Assembly: GCA_023362775.1 (NCBI GenBank)
Contig: JALMGJ010000012.1
Coordinates: 24,335,001-24,399,000, forward strand
Source: Charina bottae
Lineage: Eukaryota > Chordata > Lepidosauria > Squamata > Charinaidae
Length of the DNA: 64,000 bases
Direction: 5' to 3'
Shown: in pieces, positions 45,201-55,566 of the stretch
Layout: every line of letters begins with the position of its first letter
Position numbering within the stretch: the stretch's first letter is position 1
Translations under genes and position numbers: made by a program
The notes under the pieces: model-generated
Seen by the model: only the letters and a program-made list of their open reading frames with translations
What the model was told of the DNA's origin: nothing
Databases searched by the model: none

Positions 45201-45480
45201 ATCACATCTGGGGCTAGTTGAACGTATCCTCTGTTCCTCCCCAGTAGCATTTTGACCATCTTCCGACCTGGGAGTCCCATCTTCCGATGGTATACCGACA
45301 TATCTCTGGTTGTACTGATCCATTTAGTTTTCACGGCAAGAATACTGGGGTGGGTTGCCATTACCTTCCCCAGGGATCGTATTTAGTCTGACCTCTCTGC
45401 CACGACCTTCCCGTCTTGGGTGTCCCTTCATGGTTTAGCTCATGGTTTCATTGAGGTGCTCAAGCTCCAGCACCACGACA
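42289..45480 (-). mobile_element. BovB (RTE) LINE, subfamily A, essentially full length
   Basis: About 3.2 kb, running from a 5' UTR near 45480 to the AAC-rich tail at 42289. It contains endonuclease, RT and C-terminus in one frame. It is very close to the copy at the left window edge. I could not find a convincing target duplication. Confidence 0.92.
42291..45323 (-). pseudogene. BovB endonuclease-reverse transcriptase, two nonsense codons
   Basis: One frame of about 1010 codons starts at the ATG at 45323. The N-terminal part has the APE endonuclease motifs GTWNVRS, VSELKWTGMG, YAPTTDAEE and TGDWNAKVG. The RT has FIDYSKAFD, GVRQGCILSPYLFN, and YADD at 43061-43050. The C-terminus has CESWTIRKAERRKIDAF. 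The frame is broken only by TGA at 44510-44508 and TGA at 43487-43485. The related copy at 3-2141 has CGA at the second site. The first fits a lost tryptophan codon. Both are single transitions and suggest recent decay rather than an old element. Confidence 0.9.
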
Positions 45481-45589
45481 AGGTAACTTAGGCTGACCAT
45501 ATTTCCTTGAGACAAAAACGGGACATTGGGATGGCAAAATGGGACGGGGTCTTATGTAATATTCCGTATTAATGAAAAAGACAAGGGTC

Positions 45590-45705
45590 CCCGCCCCAAG
45601 TCCGCGCGATTGGCTCCCGCCTGCAAACCCCGCCCCAGTCCACGTGATTGGCTCCCGCCTGCAAACCCCGCCCCCTCGGTCTGTGGAAATGGTCCCTAAT
45701 CCATT
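45590..45705. mobile_element. Fragment of the CCAAT/GC-repeat hAT MITE
   Basis: Two units of GATTGGCTCCCGCCTGCAAA with CCCCGCCCC, then CGGTCTGTGGAAATGGTCCC, match the MITE at 22399 (reverse orientation). Ends are missing or internally deleted. Confidence 0.8.
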
Positions 45706-45729
45706 ATGGAATTACTGAGGCTGGTATTA

Positions 45730-46002
45730 TTAATCCCTTGCAAATGACAACCACAATTTCAAACAGGGATCTTCAAACCATTTTTGCAACATAACAGGGA
45801 ATTTTTCTTGAGAAAGAAAATAAGAAGTAAGCCCATCAAAGATGCTTAACATTCTGTCAAATGATGGATCCAAGGACAAAACTCTTGTATTTCCATGCTC
45901 TAACAATTTAGCGTAATTGTTTTCTGCAAAGTCACAAAAGTTTTTCAGTTCTTCAACTCTGTGTATATATGGAAGTATTTGTATACTTTCACTGCAAAAC
46001 AT
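45730..46002 (-). pseudogene. hAT-like transposase fragment
   Basis: The 90-codon frame reads FAENNYAKLLEHGNTRVLSL, then DPSFDRMLSIFDGLTSYFLS and QEKFPVMLQKWFEDPCLKLW. This pattern (LL.H..TR.LSL..S..R.L.....L.SYFLS) resembles the middle of hAT-family transposases and their domesticated relatives. The catalytic parts are not present, so the name is tentative. It lies between the inverted ends at 45489 and 47561 and may be what remains of that element's own gene. Confidence 0.5.
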
Positions 46003-46471
46003 TCAATATCAATTGGTAAAAAGTTGACAGCACACTTGATGGCACATAATCAGGTGATTGGATTCCAGTAATAACCAATTCAGTAAACCCAACTACTGTA
46101 GTAAGATAGCATCTTTTATAAATCACTTGGATTCAATGGAAGCAAAAGAAAAAATATTTGTGTTTCATGCTCAGATTGTAGTATAGATTGGCTTAGCATG
46201 ATACTAAATCATGGTTCATCTCTTATTGTGTGGTGTGAATCTGACCAACAGTGTCTTATTCAACAAATCATGGCTTGGTATTAATAACTAGGTTGATAGC
46301 TTCTAAAATTATATCCTGCTTAAACACAGTTTACTTAATAAACCTAAATTTGCTAGATTCACAAAACACCTTAAAAATCAAAAATCAAATCATATTATGG
46401 ATTAGCACAATGTGTGAATCACACTGTATTTCTCATGAAGGCTCCTCATCCTACAAGACCTTAAGGCTATT
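46003..46471. other. No recognisable feature
   Basis: AT-rich sequence between the transposase fragment and BovB; possibly interior of the TIR element. Confidence 0.4.
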
Positions 46472-47430
46472 TTGTTGTTGTTCAGTCGTTTAGTTGTGTC
46501 CGACACTTCGTGACCCCATGGACCATAGCACGCCAGGCCTTTCTGTCCTCCACTGTCTCCCGGAGTTTACTCAAATTCATGTTCATTACATCGGTGAGGC
46601 TATCTAACCATCTCATCCTCTGCCGTCCCCTTCTCCTTTTGCCTTCAGTCTTCCCCAGCATCAGGGTCTTTTCCAGTGAGTCCTCTCTTCGCATTAGGTG
46701 GCCAAAGTATTTGAGCTTCAGCTTCAGCATCTGTCCTTCCAATGAGCAGTCAGGGTTGATTTCCTTTAGGATTGACTGATTTGACCTCCTTGCAGTCCAA
46801 GGGACACTTGGCAGTCTTCTCCAGCACCACAGTTCAAAAGCATCAGTTCTTCGGCGCTCAGCCTTCCTTATGGTCCAACTCTCACAGCCATACATTACTA
46901 CTGGGAAAACGATAACTTTAACTATACGGACCTTTGTCGGCAAGGTGATGTCTCTGCTTTTTAATATGCTGTCTAGGTTTGCCATAGCTTTCCTCCCAAG
47001 GAGCAAGTGTCTTTTAATTTCATAGCTGCAGTCACCATCTGCGGTGATCTTGGAGCCCAAGAAAATGAAATCTGTCACTGCTTCCATTTTTTCCCCTTCT
47101 ATTTGCCAGGAAGTGATGGGACCAGATGCCATGATCTGGGTTTTTTTAATGTTGAGTTTCAAGCCAGCTTTTGCACTCTCCTCTTTCACCCTCATCAAGA
47201 GGCTCTTTAGTTCCTCTTCGCTTTCTGCCATTAGGGTGGTATCGTCTGCATATCTGAGGTTGTTGATACAGTATTTCTCCCGGCAATCTTAACTCCGGCT
47301 TGTGATTCATCCAGCCCGGCATTTCTCATGATGTACTCTGCATATAAGTTAAATAAGCAGGGTGATAATATACAGCCTTGTCATACTCCTTTCCCAATTT
47401 TGAACCAGTCAGTTGTTCCATGTCCGTGCA
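46472..47430 (-). mobile_element. BovB subfamily B, 5'-truncated, with RT core
   Basis: The minus-strand frame at 47231-46482 encodes AESEEELKSLLMRVKEESAK, thumb motif FLGSKI, CESWTIRKAERRRTDAF and the C-terminus. Upstream, GCILSPCLFNLYAEYIM and the YADD region are visible but separated by a short insertion near 47265. A stop replaces the arginine before QGCILSP. Confidence 0.9.
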
Positions 47431-47711
47431 CACGTGTGAGCTTCACCGGGGAACTTTCAAAAATGGGACAAAATTGAGAATTTTACTATAACGACGGGAC
47501 GCTCCAGAAATGGTGAAATAACGGGACAGTCCTGTTCAAAAGAGGACGTATGGTCAGCCTATTTATACTTGTCAGGAGTTTTCAGTACCATTGACTGTGC
47601 ATCTTTCTGGGTTGCCTGCATGGTTAGGGATAAGGCGTGCTGTTCTGCTGTGGTTTTGCTTCTTCCTGGACTGGAGGTACTAGTAAGTGGGGATGAAAAA
47701 GTTGTCTAGAT

Positions 47712-47831
47712 CAGTGTTTCTCAACCTTGGCAACTGTAAGATGCATGGACTTCACCTTCAGATTTGCTGGCTGGGGAATTCTGGGAGTTGAAGTCCACGC
47801 ATCTTAGAGTTGCCAAGGTTGAGAAACACTG
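47712..47831. mobile_element. hAT-type MITE (120 bp), near-palindromic
   Basis: The ends CAGTGTTTCTCAACCTTGGC and GCCAAGGTTGAGAAACACTG are perfect inverted repeats. A perfect 8-bp duplication, GTCTAGAT (47704-47711 and 47832-47839), flanks the element. It is the better preserved relative of the MITE beside the DCC exon. Confidence 0.95.
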
Positions 47832-47859
47832 GTCTAGATAGCTGGATACATCTATGTCC

Positions 47860-48750
47860 TCTACATTTTTGAAGCCACTTTACATCTCCAGCCTGGGGAA
47901 GCCGTCTAAGTCTTGACCTGGTGTTTGGCATTTGAATGGGAAGCCAAGGCTCAGTTTGTGCAAAAGGGAGGTCCTATTTGTCTGGACAATTGTCCATCTG
48001 GACAAAGTAGCACTCACCCTGGAGGACCAAATCCATGACTTGAGGTCCTCCTAGACTCATGGTTGCTGCTAAATTTGTAAGTAGAAGATGGAGCTTGGAG
48101 AACCTTTACTTAGTTTTGTCTTGTGCACCCATTGCAGTCCATCCTAGAGCATGGGACTCAGGCAATGGCTATCCACACCTTCATCATATCTCAAATTGAC
48201 AACTGCAATGGAGTGAAATACCCCATCTGCTGAACATATAACACCAATATTTCAGGCAGCACATTGACTTCCAGTAGGCTTCTGAGTCCAAGTCGAAGTG
48301 TTAATTTTCATCTACATATAAAACCCTTTATGGCTTGGCATCTGAATGGTTGCTGGACTGCCTCCTTCAGGTAGAACCAATCCATTTTCTGTATTAATCC
48401 TAGGCTGAGAGGTTGAGAGTCTCTCATCCATCTCAAACCAAGAGAGTGGAGGGGTAAGAACACAATATTCACAGTTTATACTCCAACCCGCTGGAACAGC
48501 TTACAACCAGGCATCTGGATTTAACCCTCCCTGAAGGAATTTAGGAATGCAGTCAGAAATGAGCTTTTCCACTGAGCTTTGAATGAGTGTTAATGAATCT
48601 TTGGTATGATTGCCGTAATATGGACACCAGGGGTTATGTTGCCGTTATGTGTTTATTAATTTTAAATTACTTTTCTGTATATTATATTCAGAATTGTAAA
48701 CTGCCAGGAGTCCAGTTTAAAGATTGTAAAGAAATAAATGAATGAATGTT
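47860..48750 (+). mobile_element. Old L2-type LINE, C-terminal half
   Basis: Recognisable pieces in order are a LGVLLDSWLLLN-like stretch near 48040, CACCTTCATCATATCTCAAA near 48177, TGACTTCCAGTAGGCTTCTG near 48267 and a 3' end GTAAACTGCCAGGAGTCCAG with an AAATG tail. All frames are broken. Confidence 0.7.
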
Positions 48751-48861
48751 TACTAATATAATAAGTAGATAGAAATGCTTTGAACGTAGCATCCTATCAT
48801 TGTTTGAATGCTGAACTGATAATTTTTAGTGATAGAATACCTCCAAGAGATTGGAAGCAGC

Positions 48862-49320
48862 TGTGACGATCCATTCCTTTGATATTAATTTAGGAACTCT
48901 CAGCACAAGCCATGGTAGGATATGAAAAAGTTCTTTTATTAATACAAGTGAATAGAATCGATGCAAAGAGCAGATTGAGCAAAAGCGCACGCAATCACAA
49001 CTTTAAACATGCCAGGTTTCATCTACTCCAACCCCTCCCCTTCTGAGTCAATTCCCATAACTCTAAACTGACAGTCCTTTGATGATTCCAGCTGAACGAC
49101 CTTGGTGTCTGGTTCCCATCTCCCCTTCTTTACATTCCATCGCCTGCATACCATGCCTATCTCTAACAGCACTTCTACTGTCCTGCAAGCATGCTAATTA
49201 ATTTCTGCCCATCTACCTAATAACTACACATCCCATCTATCTTCTAACTATAAACCTCATCTATCTCTGAACTACAAAACTACAAACCCCATCTATCTCT
49301 GGCAGGATGGCATCTTGACA
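48862..49320 (-). mobile_element. Solo LTR (459 bp)
   Basis: It begins TGTGACGATCC and ends ATCTTGACA, flanked by the perfect 5-mer GCAGC (48857-48861 and 49321-49325). The polyadenylation signal (AATAAAAG) reads on the minus strand near 48937. No internal genes remain. Confidence 0.75.
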
Positions 49321-49325
49321 GCAGC

Positions 49326-50448
49326 ATATATGGTAGAGTGTTCAAAAATTGTGATGGTGGCCACAACACACTAAAAAGGGTGGAACTTTGTGCAGTAATG
49401 GGCAGCATCTTGAATTTTTTGAACTCCCCCCATGGACATTCCTGACTGAGGTGGGGGGATTAACAACTACCTTTTATCTGTTATATTGTACCAGCAGGCC
49501 CCCATCCTTAATACAGAAATTGGAGAGTATAAATATCTTTATCTTCTTATCAGCCCTTCTTCATTGAATGCCAGCAGCCAGCAGCCAGTAAGAAGAACTA
49601 GGATGCCAGCCAACCAGCAGCAAAATTATTTCATCTGCTTCACATACAGGAAGTAAAGAGAAAATTCTGACTTTTCAGCCACAGAAGTTTCCCAAAGGAG
49701 GCATTATCAAAATCTTTAAAGAATGAGAAAGATTGAGCTTTTGTCTTTGATGTGCTATGCATTGGGAGGCTGGATGGAGATGAAATAGCTCATTCTGCTT
49801 GCAGTTAAATACTGCATCAAATTCCTCCAGCACTGGCCAAACTGTAGGTTTTTCATTCATTTCTTTGGAGTCCCCCCCAAGAAAAGTCCAACTTTTCTTC
49901 CATCCTGAACCACTAACCTTCCACATAATACAGCCACCAAAGACCATAGTTATATAGGTCTGTGAATAGTTGACGAGAGTCACACTGGGATTTAATTTAT
50001 GGAGACCCTTACAACATTTTGTAAGCAAGTCCCTTGTTAACAAACTGGCAGCATGTTCCTGGAGATACTTCTAAACTGTGCTGCTATTTCCTTTGTTCTG
50101 TGCTACTTGGCAAAACTAATGTTGTTCCCTTCAAAGTTATTTCAGGATTCTGTCTTAATTAGTAAGCCAGCTGGTTGGGATATATTGGTTTCATAATTCT
50201 AAACTATTTTCCTATATTACAACTGGTAAAAAAAAAAGACATTCAGTAATAGTGATATCATTATGATGGGTTCTGGGCAATTTCTGTCCAATAGGTATTG
50301 ATCACAAAATTGCATCAATCTTAGGGGAGAATTCCCAGGGAAACAGCACCTGTATGTTCAAAAAAGACAATTAAGTTCTGCATAAATCTCCTGGCTGTTT
50401 TTTTAAAAGGAAGGAAGGAAGGAAAGGGTTGTGGAATCAAAATCAAAG
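49326..50448. other. No recognisable feature
   Basis: Intronic sequence. A 122-codon minus-strand frame at 49675-50043 has no recognisable domain. A short (GGAA)n lies at about 50409-50424. Confidence 0.5.
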
Positions 50449-50565
50449 TGCTCTTTAACCTTGGTTGTTTGCTTGCAGATATTTCATTACCCAACTAGGA
50501 AACCATGATGTTACCTAGTTCGGTAATGAAAGGTCTGCAAGCAAACAACCAAGCTCAGAGAGCAC
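50449..50565. repeat. Penelope-derived inverted repeat
   Basis: The left arm (50449-50499) and right arm (50514-50565) are inverted copies of one sequence containing GGTTGTTTGCTTGCAG. The right arm carries stem II and the GAAA part of a hammerhead motif: GTTACC, TAGTTC, GGTAAT, GAAA. The CUGANGA half is damaged. The sequence type is the 3'/5' terminal region of a Penelope-like element. Confidence 0.65.
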
Positions 50566-50859
50566 CAAAAACTCCACAGTTCAACCCCGAGCTACAGATA
50601 TTCTCTTCTACTGTATTGAAAGAGAGTTACTAATTGCTACCAATGGCTGGGTCTGCACACTGCACCAAACCACAATAACCCAGTTATGACCCAGTGAATT
50701 GTGTTTGTTTAATAAAACACAGCTAGATAAATCATACAAGGTATAAAGTCAGCCACAATATCCTATATTAAACTTCATTCACCTCCCTTTTTTAAAAAAA
50801 CAGATGTTCCATTATGAAATAAACCCCTGAAAGTGTATAAAATTATTAATCTCCTTATA

Positions 50860-51055
50860 TTTATTTATTTATTTGTTTGTTTGTTTGTTTGTTTGTTTGT
50901 TTATCAAATTTTGCCACTGCCCATCTCTCCCCGAAAGAGGGACTCTGGGCAGTTTACAATAAAACTAAAAAATTAAAATACAATAAAACCACAATACATA
51001 AAATATAAGTATAAAATAGAGTCAAGATGGAAGTAAAAAGTTCAAAATCAGTTCA
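50860..51055 (-). mobile_element. L2-like LINE 3' tail
   Basis: A (TTTA)n/(TTTG)n tail at 50860-50904 is followed by the conserved stem (GCCCATCTCTCCCCGAAAGA). Confidence 0.8.
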
Positions 51056-51069
51056 CCAGCCATTATATG

Positions 51070-51598
51070 GTAAGCTAAAAGCTATGGCAAACCTAGACAG
51101 CATATTAAAAAGCAGAGACATCACCTTGCTGACAAAGGTCCGTATAGTTAAAGCTATGGTTTTTCCAGTAGTAATGTATGGCTGTGAGAGTTGGACCATA
51201 AGGAAGGCTGAGTGCCGAAGAATTGATGCTTTCGAACTGTGGTGCTGGAGAAGACTCTTGAGAGTCCCTTGGACTGCTAGGAGGTCAAACCAGTCAATCC
51301 TAAAGGAAATCAACCCTGACTGCTCATTGGAAGGACAGATGCTGAAGCTGAAGCTCAAATACTTTGGCCACCTAATGCGAAGAGAGGACTCCCTGGAAAA
51401 GACCCTGATGCTGGGAAAGACTGAAGGCAAAAGGAGAAGGGGACAGCAGAGGATGAGCTGGTTAGATAGCATCACCGATGTAATGAACATGAATTTGAGT
51501 AAACTCCGAGAGACAGTGGAGGACAGGAAGGCCTGGCGTGCTATGGTCCATGAGGTCACGAAGAGTCAGACACGACTAAACGACTGAACAACAACAAA
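51070..51598 (+). mobile_element. BovB subfamily B, 5'-truncated
   Basis: An open frame (to the stop at 51585-51587) encodes the C-terminal part from AMANLDSILKSRDI to VTKSQTRLND, followed by the AAC-rich tail. The RT palm is missing. No clear target duplication was found. Confidence 0.9.
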
Positions 51599-51599
51599 T

Positions 51600-53813
51600 A
51601 GAGGAACAGGCTACTTTTTGACCTGGAGAAATAGCTTCAGGGGTTTTCTTGTTTCCAGAGTTTTATCTGATTTTCCCTTCGTCTCTAATTAAGCAAATCA
51701 CCGTTATGCCTCTCCCAAACCAGTCCTCATTAGACAAAGATCTTGAGTCCTTGGACATAAAAAATGATTCACAGTAATCTAAACCAAGATCCTACATGAA
51801 GATTCAACTGGATTTGGACCATCTTACATGGATCCTGGCTTGAATCTGGAGACAGAAACCTCTCCTGGATCGTAGGATTTTCAGGCAACTGACCATTCAG
51901 GTCAAAAATAGAATGTTTCTTTAATAAAGAAAGAGCTGTAGTACTAGAACCAGAGTCCTAATTAAACATACATAAAATTAAAATCCCATTGCAACAGAGG
52001 AACCTGCTGAAATGCTAAATGCATGCTGAATAGGAAAGTCTTTGGCTGCTGTCAGAAGGACAATTGAGAGGAAGCTATCCTAGCTTCACTAGGCAGAGAA
52101 TTCCAGTGCTGTGGAGTTTTCCATCATAGAGGACTTCTAGATTTGGGCAGTGTAACAGTGGAGACAACCACTAGATGGCAGCAAGAATTTAGGATTTACT
52201 GTGTCTCTTTGCTGCCATCGCATGGTTATCTGCTTTGTTGCAGCCCAGCTCTGGTAATACTAGTCCACTGCCACCTTTCTGGCCGATGTTTCCATCTTGA
52301 GGAGAAGGGCTGGGACTAGTGGGGGAATGCAGAAGGTTCCAAGTTTAGCACTTGACCTCTGGGGAGAGATTCTGCTCTGGACAACAGCTGTCGACCAGTG
52401 TTGAATGATCAAGCTGAATCAGGGGTGTGCAGCTCTCAGAGACCCCTTTGACTACAACCACTGAAAATGGAAAGTAGGGTTTCTTACTATTTTGGAATGG
52501 AAAACAACCAGTTATACATGTAGTCTGTAGGCCGAAATAGATCTAGCACACTAAGAAATTCCCCTCCAAACTTATGTGATGTAGCGCCACTAACTCCGTG
52601 GCTTTAATCCCCTGACAACTGACAACTGTGAAGTGTAGTCTTTAGCCATGAGAAGTTTCCTCACTCCTAGAAGGCTCTTTCCCTAAGTGGGTAATTTTAA
52701 TATCAATGTCATCCAAAAGGTTGCATCCCATATCCCTATTCTGGAATGTGGGGAGCCTTTAGATGACTAATCATCTCAAGCCATTCATGTTCTTATAACG
52801 AAGGTAGTGTTGCCATTTTTTCAGACTGCTGTACTATGTTTCCAGAATGGAATATGCCCTAAGCAAGAAAGGGTACGTTAATGCAGGGCAGTGCTTCTGA
52901 GCTGTTTGAATAGGCTGAGTTTGATTTCAAAAAGCATTTCTGCTGTTGCTGACTTTCTGTCATTTGTTCCAGTGTTAATTGAAATAGCATTTTATTTTTA
53001 TTTTTTAGTAGAGAAGCAACTGGTATCTTTTCTAATATATAAAAATATTTCATTCCCATTCCACCCAGGTAAATCAAAGAGCTATCCAGATTACTGTGTT
53101 GATATGGGAACTGGACAGTCTTAATTTGAATCGGCTTTCTGCACCAACAGACACATCTCTGCATTGCCAGATTCAGTGGAATTTATGATCTATAGAAAGT
53201 GGTTGCACAAATCAGCTCAAGGGTATATATTTTATTCAAAGATGTACTGTCTAAATAAAGTACAATACATTAGCAAAGAAATTAATTTTGCAATTTCAGC
53301 TGTAAAACTGTATTATGGGATAATCAATTATATACCCTTTAACCAAACAATGGAGAAGGGTTTAGTTATTTATGGTCAATGTTTAGACGGAAAGAGGATG
53401 CCCTAATTACAAGATGATGATTATTTTCTCATTGGAACTGATCTGCCTCATTAGTGCTGTAATCCCTTCCCTTCCTCTTACAGACCTCTGGTAACCTTTT
53501 GGATGACTTTGATATTAAAATTACCCACTTAGGGAAAGGGCCTTTCTGCTGATGAGCCTTTCCTGGACAGGCAGAGCTTCCTTAACTTGTTCTATACATT
53601 AATTCATTGTTTTGACAATGAAGCCTTAGATACAACCCCCCCAAAAAAACACATAACCCAGGCACTGGGGGAGGTGTCAGCAGGTACAGGATGGGGATTC
53701 CAAAGATTTCAGAACTACAAAATATATTTAGAGAGGGACAAAAAAGGGGGGGACAAAAAAGACCTTCAATGGGCGATGGTCAAGTTCCATTGAGACAAAA
53801 TATTGATTATTGA
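51600..53813. other. Repeat-poor intronic stretch
   Basis: I see no gene or mobile element. A CTCF-like motif lies at 52168-52181. Confidence 0.5.
52168..52181 (+). promoter_or_regulatory. CTCF-like motif
   Basis: CCACTAGATGGCAG fits the CTCF core consensus CCASYAGRKGGCRS at every position. A partial, inverted relative (TTGCTGCCATCGCATGG) lies about 45 bp downstream. Binding is not shown. Confidence 0.4.
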
Positions 53814-53930
53814 AGGGGAGGAGGGGAGGGGAGGGGAGGGGAGGGGAGGGGAGGGGAGGGGAGGGGAGAGGAGAGGAGAGGAGAGGAGAGGAGAGGAGAG
53901 GAGAGGAGAGGAGAGGAGAGGAGAGGAGAG
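53814..53930. repeat. (GGGGA)n/(GGAGA)n pentanucleotide array
   Basis: The first half is GGGGA units and the second half GAGGA units, with a sharp switch near 53867. Confidence 0.95.
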
Positions 53931-54312
53931 GGAAAATTGGAAGACTGTGTGAACAAGAATGGAGAATTCTGGGAAAGGATGTGATTTACTGATGGGAAAC
54001 CTGAACAGGAATGAACTTCATGTGACAAAAATTTGTTGCAGATCCCATTTGGTTATTCTCAATATGATATTCCACACTCACTTTTCTCAAATACATAGAT
54101 CATGTAAGTCCATTACCCAGTTAAATAATATTTGGTTGATTAGTCTGGATAATAAACTAATCAAATCAACAATTAGTTACATCCATATAGATTTGTCTGT
54201 GTGTGCAACAAGAGCTTTGCAGGAAAAAACGATTCTTTGTTTCTGAATAATACATCCCCCTTTCTTTCTCTTTGTCTCTCTCTTGGACAATTATATCTAT
54301 ATAGTGGCAAAG
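53931..54312. other. No recognisable feature
   Basis: Intronic sequence, no repeat recognised. Confidence 0.5.
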
Positions 54313-54325
54313 ATATATACCATTT

Positions 54326-54539
54326 GGCTGTTGTGGGTCTTCCGGGCTGTGTGGCCGTGTTCTGGAAGTTGTGGTTCCTAACGTTTCGCCAGCATCTGTG
54401 GCCAGCATCTTCAGAGGGCAGGAGCACAGATAGAAGCAAAATCTCTGTGAGATTTTCCACAACTTCCAGAACACGGCCACACAGCCCGGAAGACCCACAA
54501 CAGCCATTGAACTCCGGCCGTGAAAGCCTTCGACAATAC
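54326..54539. mobile_element. Foldback Penelope-derived element (214 bp) with 13-bp target duplication
   Basis: A perfect 50-bp inverted repeat (54325-54374 and 54457-54506) encloses an 82-bp spacer. The direct 13-mer ATATATACCATTT (54313-54325 and 54540-54552) flanks the insert. On the minus strand a hammerhead-like core is visible: CTGAAGA at 54414-54408 and GAAAC at 54387-54383, separated by a foldable 20-mer. It codes for nothing. Assignment to Penelope-like elements is from the resemblance of these terminal motifs. Confidence 0.75.
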
Positions 54540-54552
54540 ATATATACCATTT

Positions 54553-55160
54553 CTGTGAGAATATGGCAGTATCCAAAACTGATAAAACTCCATCCAAGTA
54601 CTACAATTAAAAATGTTTGTATGCTGTGTTTTTAATTGAGTACGAATTCCATTTACTCTTTGATCTAAATCAGAAGAATACAATTTGAAGCACGTTGATC
54701 TTCAAAGCTTTGTGTGCAGCTCTCAGAGTCCTTCAAAGTTCTTATTATCATTGAACATGTAATGCAACTAAAGGAGAACATTATTCAATACGTTGCTGGA
54801 GAAGAATTGCATTAAATATGTGTACCTTTAATTCAATGAAGTTGTAAATGTACAGAAGTCAGCTTTCAATTTTGTTCTGGCCCCATTCACAAGCCCCTGC
54901 ACACAGAGATAAAATGCAACCCCCAGCACCACCCTGCCCCCACAGTTCAGCCTTTCTATATAAATGATGTAGTAAATGTTATAGCCTTAAGTTCCAAAAT
55001 GTACACTTGCCTGTTCCTGGATCCAGTGTGATGAATTTTACCACCTATATTTTTTAAAATAAATAAATGGTGTGAAAAGTGAAGCATTTAGACAGTGTGC
55101 GACTACGCTCCGCTTCTTCTAAAGAACATTGCAAGGTCTTGAAAATATATTTATTTTACT
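54553..55160. other. No recognisable feature
   Basis: Intronic sequence, no repeat recognised. Confidence 0.5.
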
Positions 55161-55171
55161 TCTACAACCTT

Positions 55172-55508
55172 AAAAAGGTAAAGGTTCCCCCCGCACATTT
55201 GTGCAGTCGTGTCCAACTCTAGGGGCTGGTGCTCATCTCTGTTTGTTAGCCGAAGAGCCAGCGTTGTCCGAAGACGCTTCCACGGTCATGTGGCCGCATG
55301 ATGCGCGCGGAACGCTGTTACCATCCCACCGAAGTGGTACCTATTCATCTACTTGCATTCGCATGCTTTCAAATTGCTAGGTTGGCAAGAGCTGGGGCGA
55401 GTGTGGGAGCTCACTCCGTCACACAGGGCTAGGGATTCGAACCTCCGAACTTGCGATCTTCCGATCAACAAGCCTGGCATCTTACCCGCTGAGCCACCAC
55501 GCCCCTTA
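55172..55508 (-). mobile_element. Sauria-type SINE
   Basis: Complete minus-strand copy, flanked by the perfect 11-bp duplication TCTACAACCTT (55161-55171 and 55509-55519). Confidence 0.92.
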
Positions 55509-55518
55509 TCTACAACCT

Positions 55519-55566
55519 TGGATGATCTCAAAAAGCTGAGCAGGGTTGGACCTGGTTGGGAGGGCT
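55519..55566 (+). mobile_element. Possible 5S rRNA-derived fragment
   Basis: GGATGATCTCAAAAAGCTGA followed by GCAGGGTTGGACCTGGTTGG resembles the middle of 5S rRNA. It is short and lies directly beside the Sauria SINE insertion. Confidence 0.45.

Larger units (their letters stand above)
45489..47561. mobile_element. TIR DNA transposon remnant filled with other insertions
   Basis: The ends TAGGCTGACCATATTTCC and, at the right, the complement of TAGGCTGACCATACGTCC are inverted repeats followed by GGGAC-rich subterminal sequence on both sides. Inside are a CCAAT-repeat MITE fragment, a transposase remnant and a BovB. TA occurs at both edges, which would suit mariner, but the transposase remnant looks hAT-like and no 8-bp duplication is clear. 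The family is therefore open. Confidence 0.55.

Noticed and set aside
44508..45323. Reading the frame as a host craniofacial development protein 2 gene
   Set aside because: That label is commonly given to BovB endonuclease. The frame is continuous with RT and has the APE nuclease motifs of the LINE.
48862..49320. Host promoter with polyadenylation signal
   Set aside because: TG...CA ends and a perfect 5-bp flanking duplication fit a solo LTR better.
49675..50043. 122-codon minus-strand open frame
   Set aside because: No recognisable domain, no splice context or start context, and length within chance range for this amount of sequence.
51014..51596. AAATAGAG repeat on both sides of the BovB copy as a target duplication
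   Set aside because: The left word lies about 50 bp before the BovB break, with L2 tail and other sequence between, so it does not bound the insertion.
53807..54028. Ser-Pro-Leu repeat frame and its Gly-Glu complement
   Set aside because: Both translate the pentanucleotide array.
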